The notes under the pieces are model-generated. The model did no database searches, was not told the origin of the DNA, and was given only the letters and a program-made list of their open reading frames with translations. A stretch of 64,000 nucleotides of DNA from G965222505 sp965222505 (GTDB taxonomy: Bacteria; Bacteroidota; Rhodothermia; Rhodothermales; DATKEJ01), in contig OZ244956.1 in assembly GCA_965222505.1 (NCBI GenBank), positions 1,798,001 to 1,862,000 on the forward strand, written 5' to 3'. This document shows, in pieces, positions 41,269 through 49,442 of this stretch. A program made the position numbers and the translations under genes. Within the stretch, counting starts at the first letter, position 1. Each line of letters opens with the position of its first letter.

Positions 41269-41302
41269 CGGCAGCTTCCCCCGAGGAGGCTGCCGTTTTT
41301 TA
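41269..41302 (+). terminator. Rho-independent terminator after the lipoprotein gene
   Basis: An 11-bp stem, CGGCAGCTTCC with GGAGGCTGCCG (one G-T pair), around CCCGA, then TTTTTTAT. It lies 23 bases past the stop. Confidence 0.9.
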
Positions 41303-41546
41303 TGACGGCAATCGGGCAGTGGTCGGAGGTTTTATGTCGGCACTTTCGGTTTCGCGGTAGACGAGATGCTGGAAGCTCCCGGGCACTTGCCAACCGGTCG
41401 TGACGAGGTCCAGCGCGATATGATTGATGTACTGCAAGAACCGCCCGATTTCAGGTACACGGAAAGCAACCGTACCGATTGGTTATTGATAACCAGAATA
41501 ATATCTGTCCCGTGTCGCTGCACAAGGTGGATAAATATGACAGCAA
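41303..41546. other. Gap with fragmentary coding-like sequence
   Basis: No intact gene is seen. On the plus strand one frame gives VDEMLEAPGHLPTGRDEV and, after a frame change, IDNQNNICPVSLHKVDKY running into a stop inside the end of the neighbouring gene. On the minus strand another frame gives LQYINHIALDLVTTGWQV. Both look protein-like but are interrupted, and I cannot say which, if either, is a true remnant. Confidence 0.3.
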
Positions 41547-43445
41547 CTACAACGACGCCATCAACCGTTTCGCATCGGCGTGATCAGGTACCAGGGTTAA
41601 CAACCGCGTCAGTGTTTCCCGCGCCGGTTGGGGCTGTCCATTCAACACATAGGCCCCACCGAGGTTATACAGGCTCGTTTCGTCGTTGGGGTCGAGGGCC
41701 ACGGCCTTTTCCAGATAGGGTATGGCTCCCGCCACCTCCTTCCGGCGCAACATGAGTGCCCCAATCATGCGCTGGGCCTGTGCTGACTCCTCCAGGTCAT
41801 TGGCCGCCTGATAATAGACGATGGCCTCATCAAACCGGGCTTGTTCTACCAATACATCCCCGGCGGCCAGATAGGCATGCGGGAAAAACGGATACTCCTG
41901 CAAAAACGCAAACGAGGTACGCAGGGCTTCCTGTCCGTTTCCTTCCGCCGCATACTGATGACGAAGTGCATTCATGGTCTCCGGCCAACCTACCTTGCGC
42001 TGATACAGGTCGACGGCAATTTGTTCGACCGGTGTTCGGGCTTTCGGCACATACGTGTTCCGCGTTCCCAAGGGTTGAAACGGCCATCCCCCCATCAACC
42101 GCTGCACCCGGTAGTGTCCGACCAACGAATCCACGACCGTATGTAGCCGCTCGGTACGGGCACGGGCGGTCGGCACGGGCCGCGTCCATTCTCCAATCAG
42201 ACCCTCTGCCTGTAGCGCGGCATAGAAGGCATTGGCTATTAAAAAATACCCTTCCAGGTTAGGATGCAGGTGTTCGAGCATTACATTCCGGCCAATGATG
42301 CCCCCCGGCGAAGCACCTGACAGGGCCTGTTGCGTTTCGACAACAACGGCCTTGTGCTTTTCGGCCAGTTCCCGGATGATCTGGTTCATCACCTCGGGTG
42401 CCCGAAAGCGCAGGGCATCCCGGTCCTTCGCGTGTAGGTATGCCTTGCGGGCCGCCTCAAATTGGCCGAGGGCCTCCAGCCGACGGCCTTCAGCAAAATA
42501 GGCTGCGGCCGAGGCATGATCTCCCTCAGCACCGCCTTCAAATGGGGCATGGTCGCGCTCGTTGCTGGCAAGCGTCCCGATCAACACCGGAATCCCGGCT
42601 TCGGCGTATTTGCCCAGCAGGGCATCCATGTTGCGCCGGTATTGCGCCAGGCCGAGTTCATAAAGGGGCGATCCCATCGGAATGGTTTGCTCCCCCACGA
42701 TGCGCTCCATCAGGGTTCCATCTGAAGCCAGCGTGGCTTCCTCATGGGTCCGGCTCCGTACCCAGGCGAGCCCATTGCGTAGCGCCTGCATGGTGCGAAG
42801 GTTTCGGAGCTTGAGATACAACAGGACCAGCGGTTGCATCCGTCCGAAAGACTCTGCGGAAGCCACCCCCAGAGCCCCGTAGTATTCATTGTGCCCCGCA
42901 TAGATCAGGACCGCATCCGGCGCTTCGGCCAGAATCTCGTCCGAGAAGTCGAGCAAGGTATAGGAGTTGACGGCGGACATGGCCGTATTGACCACTTCGA
43001 TATCCCGCTCGGGAAAGGTCTGTTGCAGGCGCTGTTCCAGCATCCGCGAAAACATGCCACCATGATAAAAGGGATACCCGGCGGCGCTAGACCCCCCCTG
43101 CACGAAAACCCGAAACCCTTCCGGTCGTTTTTCGGCCTTGAAAAAATCCACGTTGGCATTCGGTATCCGGCGTTGCCCCGCAAAATACCGACGGCCCACC
43201 TGGGCGTTCTGGTACTTATAGGCCGAGCCGTCTTCAAGCGGGATAAACAGCGGGTAGACATCACCATACCCAAACAACCGTAGCCCCCCTTCGAGTAACA
43301 GGAAAAACAAAATCGGCACACCCAGCATGAGCAAGCGAAACAGCCAACGTTTACCGGTGGACAACGGGGCCTGGGGGGTCGTTTTGGAACGGGTAGACTT
43401 TTTATTCACGGTGAAATGGACCGATGGGGAAATCTTCCGGGACAT
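41547..43445 (-). CDS. Membrane-anchored SGNH hydrolase-like protein with TPR tail
   Basis: A 632-aa protein with a Lys/Arg-rich start and one membrane helix (RLLMLGVPILFFLLLEGGL). The extracytoplasmic part is SGNH-like: the nucleophile Ser in FVQGGSSAAGYPF (residue 119 or 120), a Gly/Asn block in LIYAGHNEYYGALG, and the His block in MLEHLHPNLEGYFL. From about residue 490 there are TPR-type helical repeats (AYLAAGDVLVEQARFDEAIV, then YLEKAVALDPNDETSLYNLG). Proteins of this layout are thought to be esterases or acyl-transfer partners acting on cell-surface sugars; the exact substrate is unknown. Only 3 bp separate the ATG from an IS-end remnant, so its natural promoter may have been displaced. 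Confidence 0.85.
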   Translation of the reverse strand: MSRKISPSVHFTVNKKSTRSKTTPQAPLSTGKRWLFRLLMLGVPILFFLLLEGGLRLFGYGDVYPLFIPLEDGSAYKYQNAQVGRRYFAGQRRIPNANVDFFKAEKRPEGFRVFVQGGSSAAGYPFYHGGMFSRMLEQRLQQTFPERDIEVVNTAMSAVNSYTLLDFSDEILAEAPDAVLIYAGHNEYYGALGVASAESFGRMQPLVLLYLKLRNLRTMQALRNGLAWVRSRTHEEATLASDGTLMERIVGEQTIPMGSPLYELGLAQYRRNMDALLGKYAEAGIPVLIGTLASNERDHAPFEGGAEGDHASAAAYFAEGRRLEALGQFEAARKAYLHAKDRDALRFRAPEVMNQIIRELAEKHKAVVVETQQALSGASPGGIIGRNVMLEHLHPNLEGYFLIANAFYAALQAEGLIGEWTRPVPTARARTERLHTVVDSLVGHYRVQRLMGGWPFQPLGTRNTYVPKARTPVEQIAVDLYQRKVGWPETMNALRHQYAAEGNGQEALRTSFAFLQEYPFFPHAYLAAGDVLVEQARFDEAIVYYQAANDLEESAQAQRMIGALMLRRKEVAGAIPYLEKAVALDPNDETSLYNLGGAYVLNGQPQPARETLTRLLTLVPDHADAKRLMASL

Positions 43446-43448
43446 ACT

Positions 43449-43518
43449 TAGGACTTACGCAACTTCGCTTAATCTCTCAACAGGCTTGAACGGCATCTGG
43501 CCGAAGATTGCGTAAGTC
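43449..43518. mobile_element. Miniature remnant with the terminal repeats of the window's IS element
   Basis: The left end, TAGGACTTACGCA (43449-43461), is identical to the 13-bp inverted repeat of the IS at 25491-26573. The right end, TGCGTAAGTC (43509-43518), matches 10 of 13 bases. Only 47 bases lie between them and they carry no transposase sequence. It is either an internally deleted IS or a MITE mobilisable by that transposase. No clear target duplication is visible. Confidence 0.7.
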
Positions 43519-43600
43519 ATGACTTCATGGATTTCACACTCGCCTGTAACGGATTGCTTTTGGTGCAAGTTCGGCGTTCATTGTAAATTAGGAAGTGGTA

Positions 43601-43711
43601 CGTGTTGCGTGAACTTAGTTTTGTTTGTATTGCCGGGACGAAAGCCCCTTGCCCACCCAAACCGTGTATGCGGTCTGCGGCGTCTAAGCCGAAGTCACGC
43701 ATCACGCAACA
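43601..43711. repeat. Dispersed repeat with CGTGTTGCGTG ends, copy 1
   Basis: Starts CGTGTTGCGTGAACTTAGTT and ends with ATCACGCAAC in inverted orientation. An inner segment (ACCCAAACCGTGTATGCGG) resembles the middle of the copy at 63509-63635 (ATCCGAACCGAGTATTCGG). Together with the IS remnant it fills the gap 43446-43750, which has no gene. Confidence 0.55.
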
Positions 43712-43750
43712 AATACCTCCCCTCAAAGCCAACTTCGAACACCCAACCCT

Positions 43751-44998
43751 GTGAAAATCCTCCACACGGCCGACATTCACATCGGCTATGAAACCTATGG
43801 TCGGCTGGACCCCCAGACCGGCCGCAACACCCGGCTCCTCGATTTTAAGCGTTCGTTCGACTTCATGGTCCAACGTGCCCTCAAGGAAGACGTGGACCTC
43901 TTTCTGTTCTGTGGAGATGCCTACCGCACCGCCGATCCAACTCCCACGCAGCAACAGCTTTTTGCCGAAGCCCTCCGGCCCATCGCCGATGCCGGTATTC
44001 CGATTGCCATGATTATTGGCAACCACGACCATCCGGTGTCCTTCGGCAAATCATCGTCCATCGACATCTTTTCCCATCTGGCGGGTCAGGTTCACATTTT
44101 TAGACGGCCTACGCTCAAGACCCTTGAAACCAAAGCGGGCCCGCTTCAACTGCTGGCCCTGCCCTGGCCTATCCGTAGCCTGATCCTGTCCAAAGACGAA
44201 CATCGTAAAAAGGCGCCAGCCGAAATCAAGACGTTCATTGAAGGGGTGTATGTAGATTATATCGAACAGGCCCTGCCCAAACTCGACCCTGGCCTCCCAA
44301 CGGTCCTGGCCGGCCATTTTTCGGTCCAGGGGGCTTCCCTCGGCGGATCAGAACGAACCAACATGATTGCGTATGAGCCGATGTTCACCGTTGGCCAACT
44401 GGCCCGGCCACCCATTGATTACGTAGCCCTCGGGCACATTCACAAACACCAGGATTGCAATGCAGGCCAAACGCCACCCGTGGTCTATCCCAGCAGCATC
44501 GAGCGCATCAACTTCCGCGAGTGGGCAGACCCGAAAGGCTTTGTGCTTGTTGATATCGATGCGGACGGCACGGAACGAAAAGTCAACTTCCGGTTTATCA
44601 AGACCCCGGCCCGGACGTTTGTACTGCTGGATGTGGATGTACAGGAGGTTGAGGAACCTACCGACTATCTGCTCCGCGAACTGCACAAACAACCGTTAGA
44701 CGATGCCATCGTGCGGGTCCGCTATCGGATCAATGAAGAGCGGCTACACGAAGTAGACGTCCGGCAAATCCGGCAAGCCCTCGCCTCGGCCCATGCCATT
44801 GCCGGTATTGACCGGGTGGTCGAAGGCACCACGCGGGAGCGTCGCACGAGCGTCAGCCGGGATGCCAGCATTCAGGATGCCCTGAAAGCCTACATTGCCC
44901 AACAGGCCGACCTCCAGCCCCTCGAAACCGAGTTGCTGGAAACGGCTACCGAACTGGAAATCCTCTATGAGCGTCGACAAAAAGCGGACGCTTCTTGA
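43751..44998 (+). CDS. sbcD: SbcD/Mre11-type DNA repair exonuclease
   Basis: A 415-aa metallophosphoesterase nuclease. The five metal motifs are in order: HTADIHIGYETYG, LFCGDAYRTADP, MIIGNHDHPVSF, AGHFSVQGA and ALGHIHKHQD. With SbcC it forms the ATP-dependent complex that opens DNA hairpins and processes double-strand break ends. No sbcC follows; the next gene encodes a secreted FG-GAP protein overlapping the 3' end by 32 bp. The C-terminal capping region (about residues 280-400) is present. Length is normal. SbcC is presumably encoded elsewhere. Confidence 0.9.
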   Translation: MKILHTADIHIGYETYGRLDPQTGRNTRLLDFKRSFDFMVQRALKEDVDLFLFCGDAYRTADPTPTQQQLFAEALRPIADAGIPIAMIIGNHDHPVSFGKSSSIDIFSHLAGQVHIFRRPTLKTLETKAGPLQLLALPWPIRSLILSKDEHRKKAPAEIKTFIEGVYVDYIEQALPKLDPGLPTVLAGHFSVQGASLGGSERTNMIAYEPMFTVGQLARPPIDYVALGHIHKHQDCNAGQTPPVVYPSSIERINFREWADPKGFVLVDIDADGTERKVNFRFIKTPARTFVLLDVDVQEVEEPTDYLLRELHKQPLDDAIVRVRYRINEERLHEVDVRQIRQALASAHAIAGIDRVVEGTTRERRTSVSRDASIQDALKAYIAQQADLQPLETELLETATELEILYERRQKADAS

Positions 44999-46772
44999 CG
45001 ACCTCCGGCTATGCACCGGAGTCCTGTTGCTGTGCGCCGGCCCGGCCCTCGGCCAGGACATCGGCTTCGCCTCGGTTCAACTGGAGGTGGGGGGGATTGG
45101 ACACGGCGCCGCCATCGCCGATTTTGACCAGGACGGCTGGGACGATGTGCTGATTGCCATGGAAAACGGCGCATCGGTCTTGCTGCGCAACAACGCCGAA
45201 CCGGGCTCCACGCCCACCTTCACCGATGTCACGGATGCCGCTGGCATACGTACCCCCGGCACGGCAGTAAATCCCATCTGGGCAGATGTCAACAACGATG
45301 GGTACCCTGACCTGTTCATCGGCATCCGGAGTGGCAATGCCCCCAACGCCCTGTACCTCAACAACGGCGATGGCACGTTTACCAACGTCTCCGAAAACGT
45401 GGGCCTGAACCTGCAAGACCGCGTCGGCGCAGCGGCCTTTGGCGACTTTGACAATGACGGCGGCATCGACCTGTTCATTGCCACCCGCGAAGGCCCGGAC
45501 CGTCTCTACCGCCACACCGGCGCTGGCCCACCCTGGTTTGAGGATGTCTCAGGCCGGGCCGGCATCGGTGGACATGACGCATCTATCGCCATGCAAGCCA
45601 CGTGGGTCGATGTAGACCGGGACGGCGACCAGGACCTGTTCGCCGTGCATGACGGCACCCTTCCCAACCGCTTCTATCTGAATGAAGGATTCCTCCCTCT
45701 CCGTGAGTTGGCCAGGCCGATGGGCATTGATGATGTTGGCTCGGGCAACGGCATGGGTATCGCCTGGGGAGACCCCAACGGCGACGGCCTTCCTGATGCC
45801 TACGTCACCCGCATCGGTACGGGCAGCCTCTACCAAAATCTCGGACCATTTGGCCCCGGTGCTCCACCTGCTTTTTCCGATGTAGCCGCTTCGGTAGGGG
45901 CTGTGCGCAACGGGATGTCGTGGGGCGTCGTGTTTGCTGATTTTGACCAGGATGCCGATGAAGACCTGTTCATCGTCAACACCTATTCCTTTGACCGCAC
46001 CCCGGCTTTCCTCTACGAGAATACCGGTGAAGACGCACCCTTTGCCAATGTATCTGATATCGCCAAGGCCAATGTAACCCTGGACGCTTTTGGCACGGTG
46101 CGTGGAGACTTTAACAACGATGGGTATCCGGATCTGCTGATCGTCAACCAGGACGGCCCCCACGAACTGTTGATCAACACCCGGAGCCGCCCCGGCAACT
46201 GGTTGAAGGTTCACCTGGAGGGCACAGGGTTTAACCGCATGGCCCTCGGCGCAACTGTGCGCGTCGTTACCGGGGACAACGTGCAATACCGCACCGTGAG
46301 CGGTGGAGACAGCTTCTGCTCCCAATCCAGCCCCACCCTGCACATCGGCCTCGGCACCCAAGCCACGGTGGACACCCTGGATGTGCAGTGGGGCACCGCT
46401 CCTCCCCAGCAGTTTGTAAGCCTGCCGGGGAACACGACGTACCGCATCACGGAAGGTCAGGAGGCTGTACCCGTAGCCCTTGAAGCTGAACCTCCGGCCA
46501 CGCATCATGCGACGTTAGAACAACCCTACCCCAATCCGGCCCACGGCCAAACGACCATCGACCTGACCCTCCCAACGCCCCAGCCGCTCACGGTAGCCCT
46601 CTACGATGCGCTGGGCCGCCGCGTCCGCACCCTCAAAGATGGCTGGCTTGGCGCGGGCCGGCATGCCCTAACGCTGGAAACCCGGACCCTGCCTCCCGGC
46701 CTGTATCTGTACCATCTCCGCACGGAGCAGGCCGTACAGACCCGTAGGCTGGTCATCCTCCCGAATCGATAA
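44967..46772 (+). CDS. Secreted FG-GAP/ASPIC-UnbV repeat protein with T9SS sorting domain
   Basis: A 601-aa protein from the ATG at 44967, which gives a signal peptide (LRLCTGVLLLCAGPALGQ); the longer open frame from 44895 lies inside sbcD. Seven FG-GAP-like calcium loops follow, for example DFDQDGWDDVLIAM, DVNNDGYPDLFIGI, DVDRDGDQDLFAVH and DFNNDGYPDLLIVN, predicting an integrin-like beta-propeller. Next is an ASPIC/UnbV domain (RPGNWLKVHLEGT, IGLGTQATVDTLDVQWG) and a T9SS type A domain (QPYPNPAHGQTTIDLTLP, LYLYHLRTEQAVQ, LVILPNR). It is exported to the surface and probably mediates binding. It ends 5 bp before the thioredoxin-like gene. Confidence 0.9.
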   Translation: MSVDKKRTLLDDLRLCTGVLLLCAGPALGQDIGFASVQLEVGGIGHGAAIADFDQDGWDDVLIAMENGASVLLRNNAEPGSTPTFTDVTDAAGIRTPGTAVNPIWADVNNDGYPDLFIGIRSGNAPNALYLNNGDGTFTNVSENVGLNLQDRVGAAAFGDFDNDGGIDLFIATREGPDRLYRHTGAGPPWFEDVSGRAGIGGHDASIAMQATWVDVDRDGDQDLFAVHDGTLPNRFYLNEGFLPLRELARPMGIDDVGSGNGMGIAWGDPNGDGLPDAYVTRIGTGSLYQNLGPFGPGAPPAFSDVAASVGAVRNGMSWGVVFADFDQDADEDLFIVNTYSFDRTPAFLYENTGEDAPFANVSDIAKANVTLDAFGTVRGDFNNDGYPDLLIVNQDGPHELLINTRSRPGNWLKVHLEGTGFNRMALGATVRVVTGDNVQYRTVSGGDSFCSQSSPTLHIGLGTQATVDTLDVQWGTAPPQQFVSLPGNTTYRITEGQEAVPVALEAEPPATHHATLEQPYPNPAHGQTTIDLTLPTPQPLTVALYDALGRRVRTLKDGWLGAGRHALTLETRTLPPGLYLYHLRTEQAVQTRRLVILPNR

Positions 46773-46777
46773 CGGCT

Positions 46778-47347
46778 ATGCAGAAACTGGCCCTTATGTT
46801 TGTTACCGCACTTGCGGTTCTGGTGGCCCTGTGGGGGGTACAGAGTGGCCTGTGGAAACACAATACACCCCAACGGCCGGATGTAGGATCGTTTACACTA
46901 CAAACCCTGGACGGCGAGGTACTTCGTTCGGAGGACCTGGCTGGACAGATTGTGGTGCTGGACTTTTGGGCCAGTTGGTGCGTCCCTTGCCTCAAGGCGT
47001 TTCCCAAGCTGGATGCGTTTTATGCTCGCTATGCCAACAATCCTCGGGTCACGTTTTTGGCCGTCAACATCGGAGACGATACCTTCGAGCAGACCCGACG
47101 CTTTGCCGAAACCAGCGGGTATCAACTCCCTTTTGTTTATGACGCCACGGCCGAACTATCCAGTCGATTGGCCTGGATGGGAATCCCCACATTGTGTATT
47201 CTGGACCCTGAGGGCCGCCTCTATTTCAGGGAAACCGGATATACGGGTGCGGATTATGCCATGACCATCGGCCCCAAAATTGAGGCTTTATTGGGGACAG
47301 CAGACCATCAAGTCCCAGAAAATGCGGCCTATGCACTACGCAAATAA
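46778..47347 (+). CDS. TlpA/ResA-type membrane-anchored thioredoxin-like protein
   Basis: A 189-aa protein with one N-terminal membrane helix (LALMFVTALAVLVALWGVQ) and a periplasmic thioredoxin fold. The redox motif is WCVPC (Cys68, Cys71) and the cis-Pro lies in WMGIPTLCILD. Members reduce disulfides for cytochrome c maturation or protect exported proteins. It follows the FG-GAP gene by 5 bp; the pairing suggests co-expression but not a shared pathway. All catalytic residues are present. Confidence 0.9.
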   Translation: MQKLALMFVTALAVLVALWGVQSGLWKHNTPQRPDVGSFTLQTLDGEVLRSEDLAGQIVVLDFWASWCVPCLKAFPKLDAFYARYANNPRVTFLAVNIGDDTFEQTRRFAETSGYQLPFVYDATAELSSRLAWMGIPTLCILDPEGRLYFRETGYTGADYAMTIGPKIEALLGTADHQVPENAAYALRK

Positions 47348-47428
47348 TCCCTGGCTATTGATCCTTGACTGAGGTACCCCTAAATTTTCATTTTATGTGC
47401 ATCTGTTTCTCCATGCCGCATTGCCCCC

Positions 47429-47917
47429 ATGAAACCTGAAGACCTTACGGTTATTATCCCGCGCAAGCCTGAAGCCCAGCGAGAAGATCCTGAACCCATT
47501 GCCGTATGGCCCCTCGTCGAGGTTGCCCTCGACAAGATTGAAGCGGACAACGCCGTCCGTGAAGCGGCCTATGCCGCCATCCAGAGCAGTGCCGGGTGTT
47601 GCGTATTGGCGAACTACCTGAATAGCGAGGCCAAGCGGGTCCATAAAATGGACTACCGGTTTAAGGTCCCCCTCATCATTGCCGCCGCAGACCTGGCCCG
47701 CGAAGACGACCTGGCCGATTCCATCTACTGCCCCGTCGAGGGATGCCTGTACTTTGAAACCGATGAGGACCAATATTCCTTCCACGTCTACAAAGACTGG
47801 ACGGTGGCTTGGGCCAATGTGGCCGATGAGGAAATCAAAGGCTATGAATGGAGTGGCATCGAAAACCAAACGTGGGCCCTGGACCGGCTCTTGTCCTACC
47901 TGAACACCGACGCCTAG
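47429..47917 (+). CDS. Hypothetical acidic protein, 162 aa
   Basis: Not recognised. It is a soluble, acidic (many Asp/Glu), predicted mostly alpha-helical protein without signal peptide. Notable segments are VALDKIEADNAVREAAYAAI, QSSAGCCVLANYLNSEAKRV and a Cys pair in DSIYCPVEGCLYFETDED that could bind metal or be structural. The reading frame is clean, starts with ATG and uses codons like its neighbours, so it is very probably a real gene. It converges with ispE, whose stop is 13 bp away. Confidence 0.65.
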   Translation: MKPEDLTVIIPRKPEAQREDPEPIAVWPLVEVALDKIEADNAVREAAYAAIQSSAGCCVLANYLNSEAKRVHKMDYRFKVPLIIAAADLAREDDLADSIYCPVEGCLYFETDEDQYSFHVYKDWTVAWANVADEEIKGYEWSGIENQTWALDRLLSYLNTDA

Positions 47918-47930
47918 GCCCCGTCACGGC

Positions 47931-48779
47931 CTAATCGGCCTGCCGCCCACACCACACGGGAAATCCGGCGTTTGCCATGCGGCCTGCGGCTTGCCGGGCA
48001 ATGTGCGGTTCTTCAAACACCCCAAACACGGCGGCCCCGGAACCGGTCATCGCCACATATCCTGCCCCGGCCTCACGCAAGGCCCGATGTACCTTTCCAA
48101 TTTCCAGATACCGGTCTATGATGGGCGCTTCAAAATCATTGACGAGTTCGGCCCGCCACCGGGACAAATCATTGGAGGCTACCACCTGCCGCAGATCCGA
48201 CCGATTTGCTTCGTTCGGGATAATGGCCGCGTAGGCTTCCGGCGTAGATACGGAAACCGGGGGCATTGCAACCACGAAGGTGAACGGACAGGTATAGTCC
48301 ATCGGGGCAAGCACTTCGCCCCGGCCCGTTGCATAGGCTGCGCTGGCCCCTAAAAAGAACGGCACATCTGAACCCAGTTCCGCAGCCAAGGCATGTAAGG
48401 TGGTATCATCGACGGCGCATTCCCAACAGGCAGCAAGCAGTCGAAGGGTGGTTGCTGCATCGCTGGACCCCCCGCCCAGACCTGCACCATAAGGAATCTG
48501 CTTGTCGAGGTGGAGGTGCGCTCCTTGGGTAATGCCGGTATAGGCCGCCAGCCGATGAGCGGCTTTCAGACACAGGTTGCGGCCATCGGTAGGCAGCGCC
48601 GGGTCGGAACAGGTAAGCGAGAGCGCTTCAGCCGGACGAACCGTGAGGTGGTCCGCCCAGCCGATACGGATAAAGACGGTTTCAAGGTCATGGAAGCCAT
48701 CTGGGCGACGGCGCACGATGTGCAATCCCAGGTTCAGCTTGGCCGGTGCCGATGCGGTAAACAACGGACCCTGACTCAA
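47931..48779 (-). CDS. ispE: 4-diphosphocytidyl-2-C-methyl-D-erythritol kinase
   Basis: A 282-aa GHMP-family kinase, fourth step of the non-mevalonate (MEP) isoprenoid pathway. The signature motifs are SAPAKLNLGLHIVRRRPDG, the ATP loop PYGAGLGGGSSDAAT and the C-terminal GYVAMTGSGAAVFGVF. The start codon is TTG at 48779, overlapping the ferritin stop (TTGA); no ATG lies near the conserved N-terminus, so this coupling start is preferred. Translation therefore probably depends on ferritin translation. Confidence 0.92.
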   Translation of the reverse strand: MSQGPLFTASAPAKLNLGLHIVRRRPDGFHDLETVFIRIGWADHLTVRPAEALSLTCSDPALPTDGRNLCLKAAHRLAAYTGITQGAHLHLDKQIPYGAGLGGGSSDAATTLRLLAACWECAVDDTTLHALAAELGSDVPFFLGASAAYATGRGEVLAPMDYTCPFTFVVAMPPVSVSTPEAYAAIIPNEANRSDLRQVVASNDLSRWRAELVNDFEAPIIDRYLEIGKVHRALREAGAGYVAMTGSGAAVFGVFEEPHIARQAAGRMANAGFPVWCGRQAD

Positions 48780-49282
48780 GCCGCAGCCTCTTCTTCGGGC
48801 TGGCGCAGCCCCAATTCCTGATCGAGCAGAAAGAGGTTCGGGCCGGAATCTCCGATAAGCCGAAGCTTTTCAATGATCTCGTTGGCGCTGTCCTCTTCCT
48901 CAACCTGTTCGTCGATGTACCAGTGCAAGAGGGTTTGCAGCGGATAGTCCCGTTCCTGCAGGGCCAGATCATAGAGGTCATGAATCCGGCTGGTGATGTA
49001 CTTTTCGTGTGCCAGGACTTCTTCAAAGATTTCCAGCGGCGTGCCCCTATTGAGCTTGGGCTGCTCCAGGGTTTTCAGGGAAACAGACCCCCCGCGCTGC
49101 ATCACGAAATCCAGAAACTTCATGGCGTGAACGGTTTCTTCTTCCCATTGCATCCGAAGCCAATGGGCCATGCCTTTCAGGTTCTTTTCTTCCATGTAGG
49201 CAGACATGGCAAGGTAATGATACGCCGATTGAAATTCGGCCTGTATTTGATCATTGATAGCGTCTTGAACGTTCGCTTTCAT
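48776..49282 (-). CDS. Ferritin (non-haem iron storage protein)
   Basis: A 168-aa four-helix ferritin of the bacterial FtnA type. It oxidises and stores iron in a 24-mer shell. Ferroxidase ligands are visible in order: the Glu of AEFQSAYHY, EEETVHAMKF (Glu and His) and, in helix C/D, EEVLAHEKYI and DEQVEEEDS. The C-terminus carries a short Glu/Ala tail. The gene overlaps the start of ispE. The gap upstream (49283-49442) shows no gene. Confidence 0.93.
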   Translation of the reverse strand: MKANVQDAINDQIQAEFQSAYHYLAMSAYMEEKNLKGMAHWLRMQWEEETVHAMKFLDFVMQRGGSVSLKTLEQPKLNRGTPLEIFEEVLAHEKYITSRIHDLYDLALQERDYPLQTLLHWYIDEQVEEEDSANEIIEKLRLIGDSGPNLFLLDQELGLRQPEEEAAA

Positions 49283-49442
49283 GCTTGTTGATTTACAGGG
49301 GTTTCAGGTGTTTTTTGGTATACACCATGTACGCCCAAAGCACGCATTGTATCCCAAACGTAGCGAGGGATTTCCCTGGTAAATATTGGTATAAAACACT
49401 GTAGGGGAACGGCGTACCGTGTCCCTGCAACATGTAACATGG

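Noticed and set aside
41326..41523. Short frames on both strands after the lipoprotein gene
   Set aside because: Neither has a start, ribosome binding site or uninterrupted domain; the strand cannot be decided.
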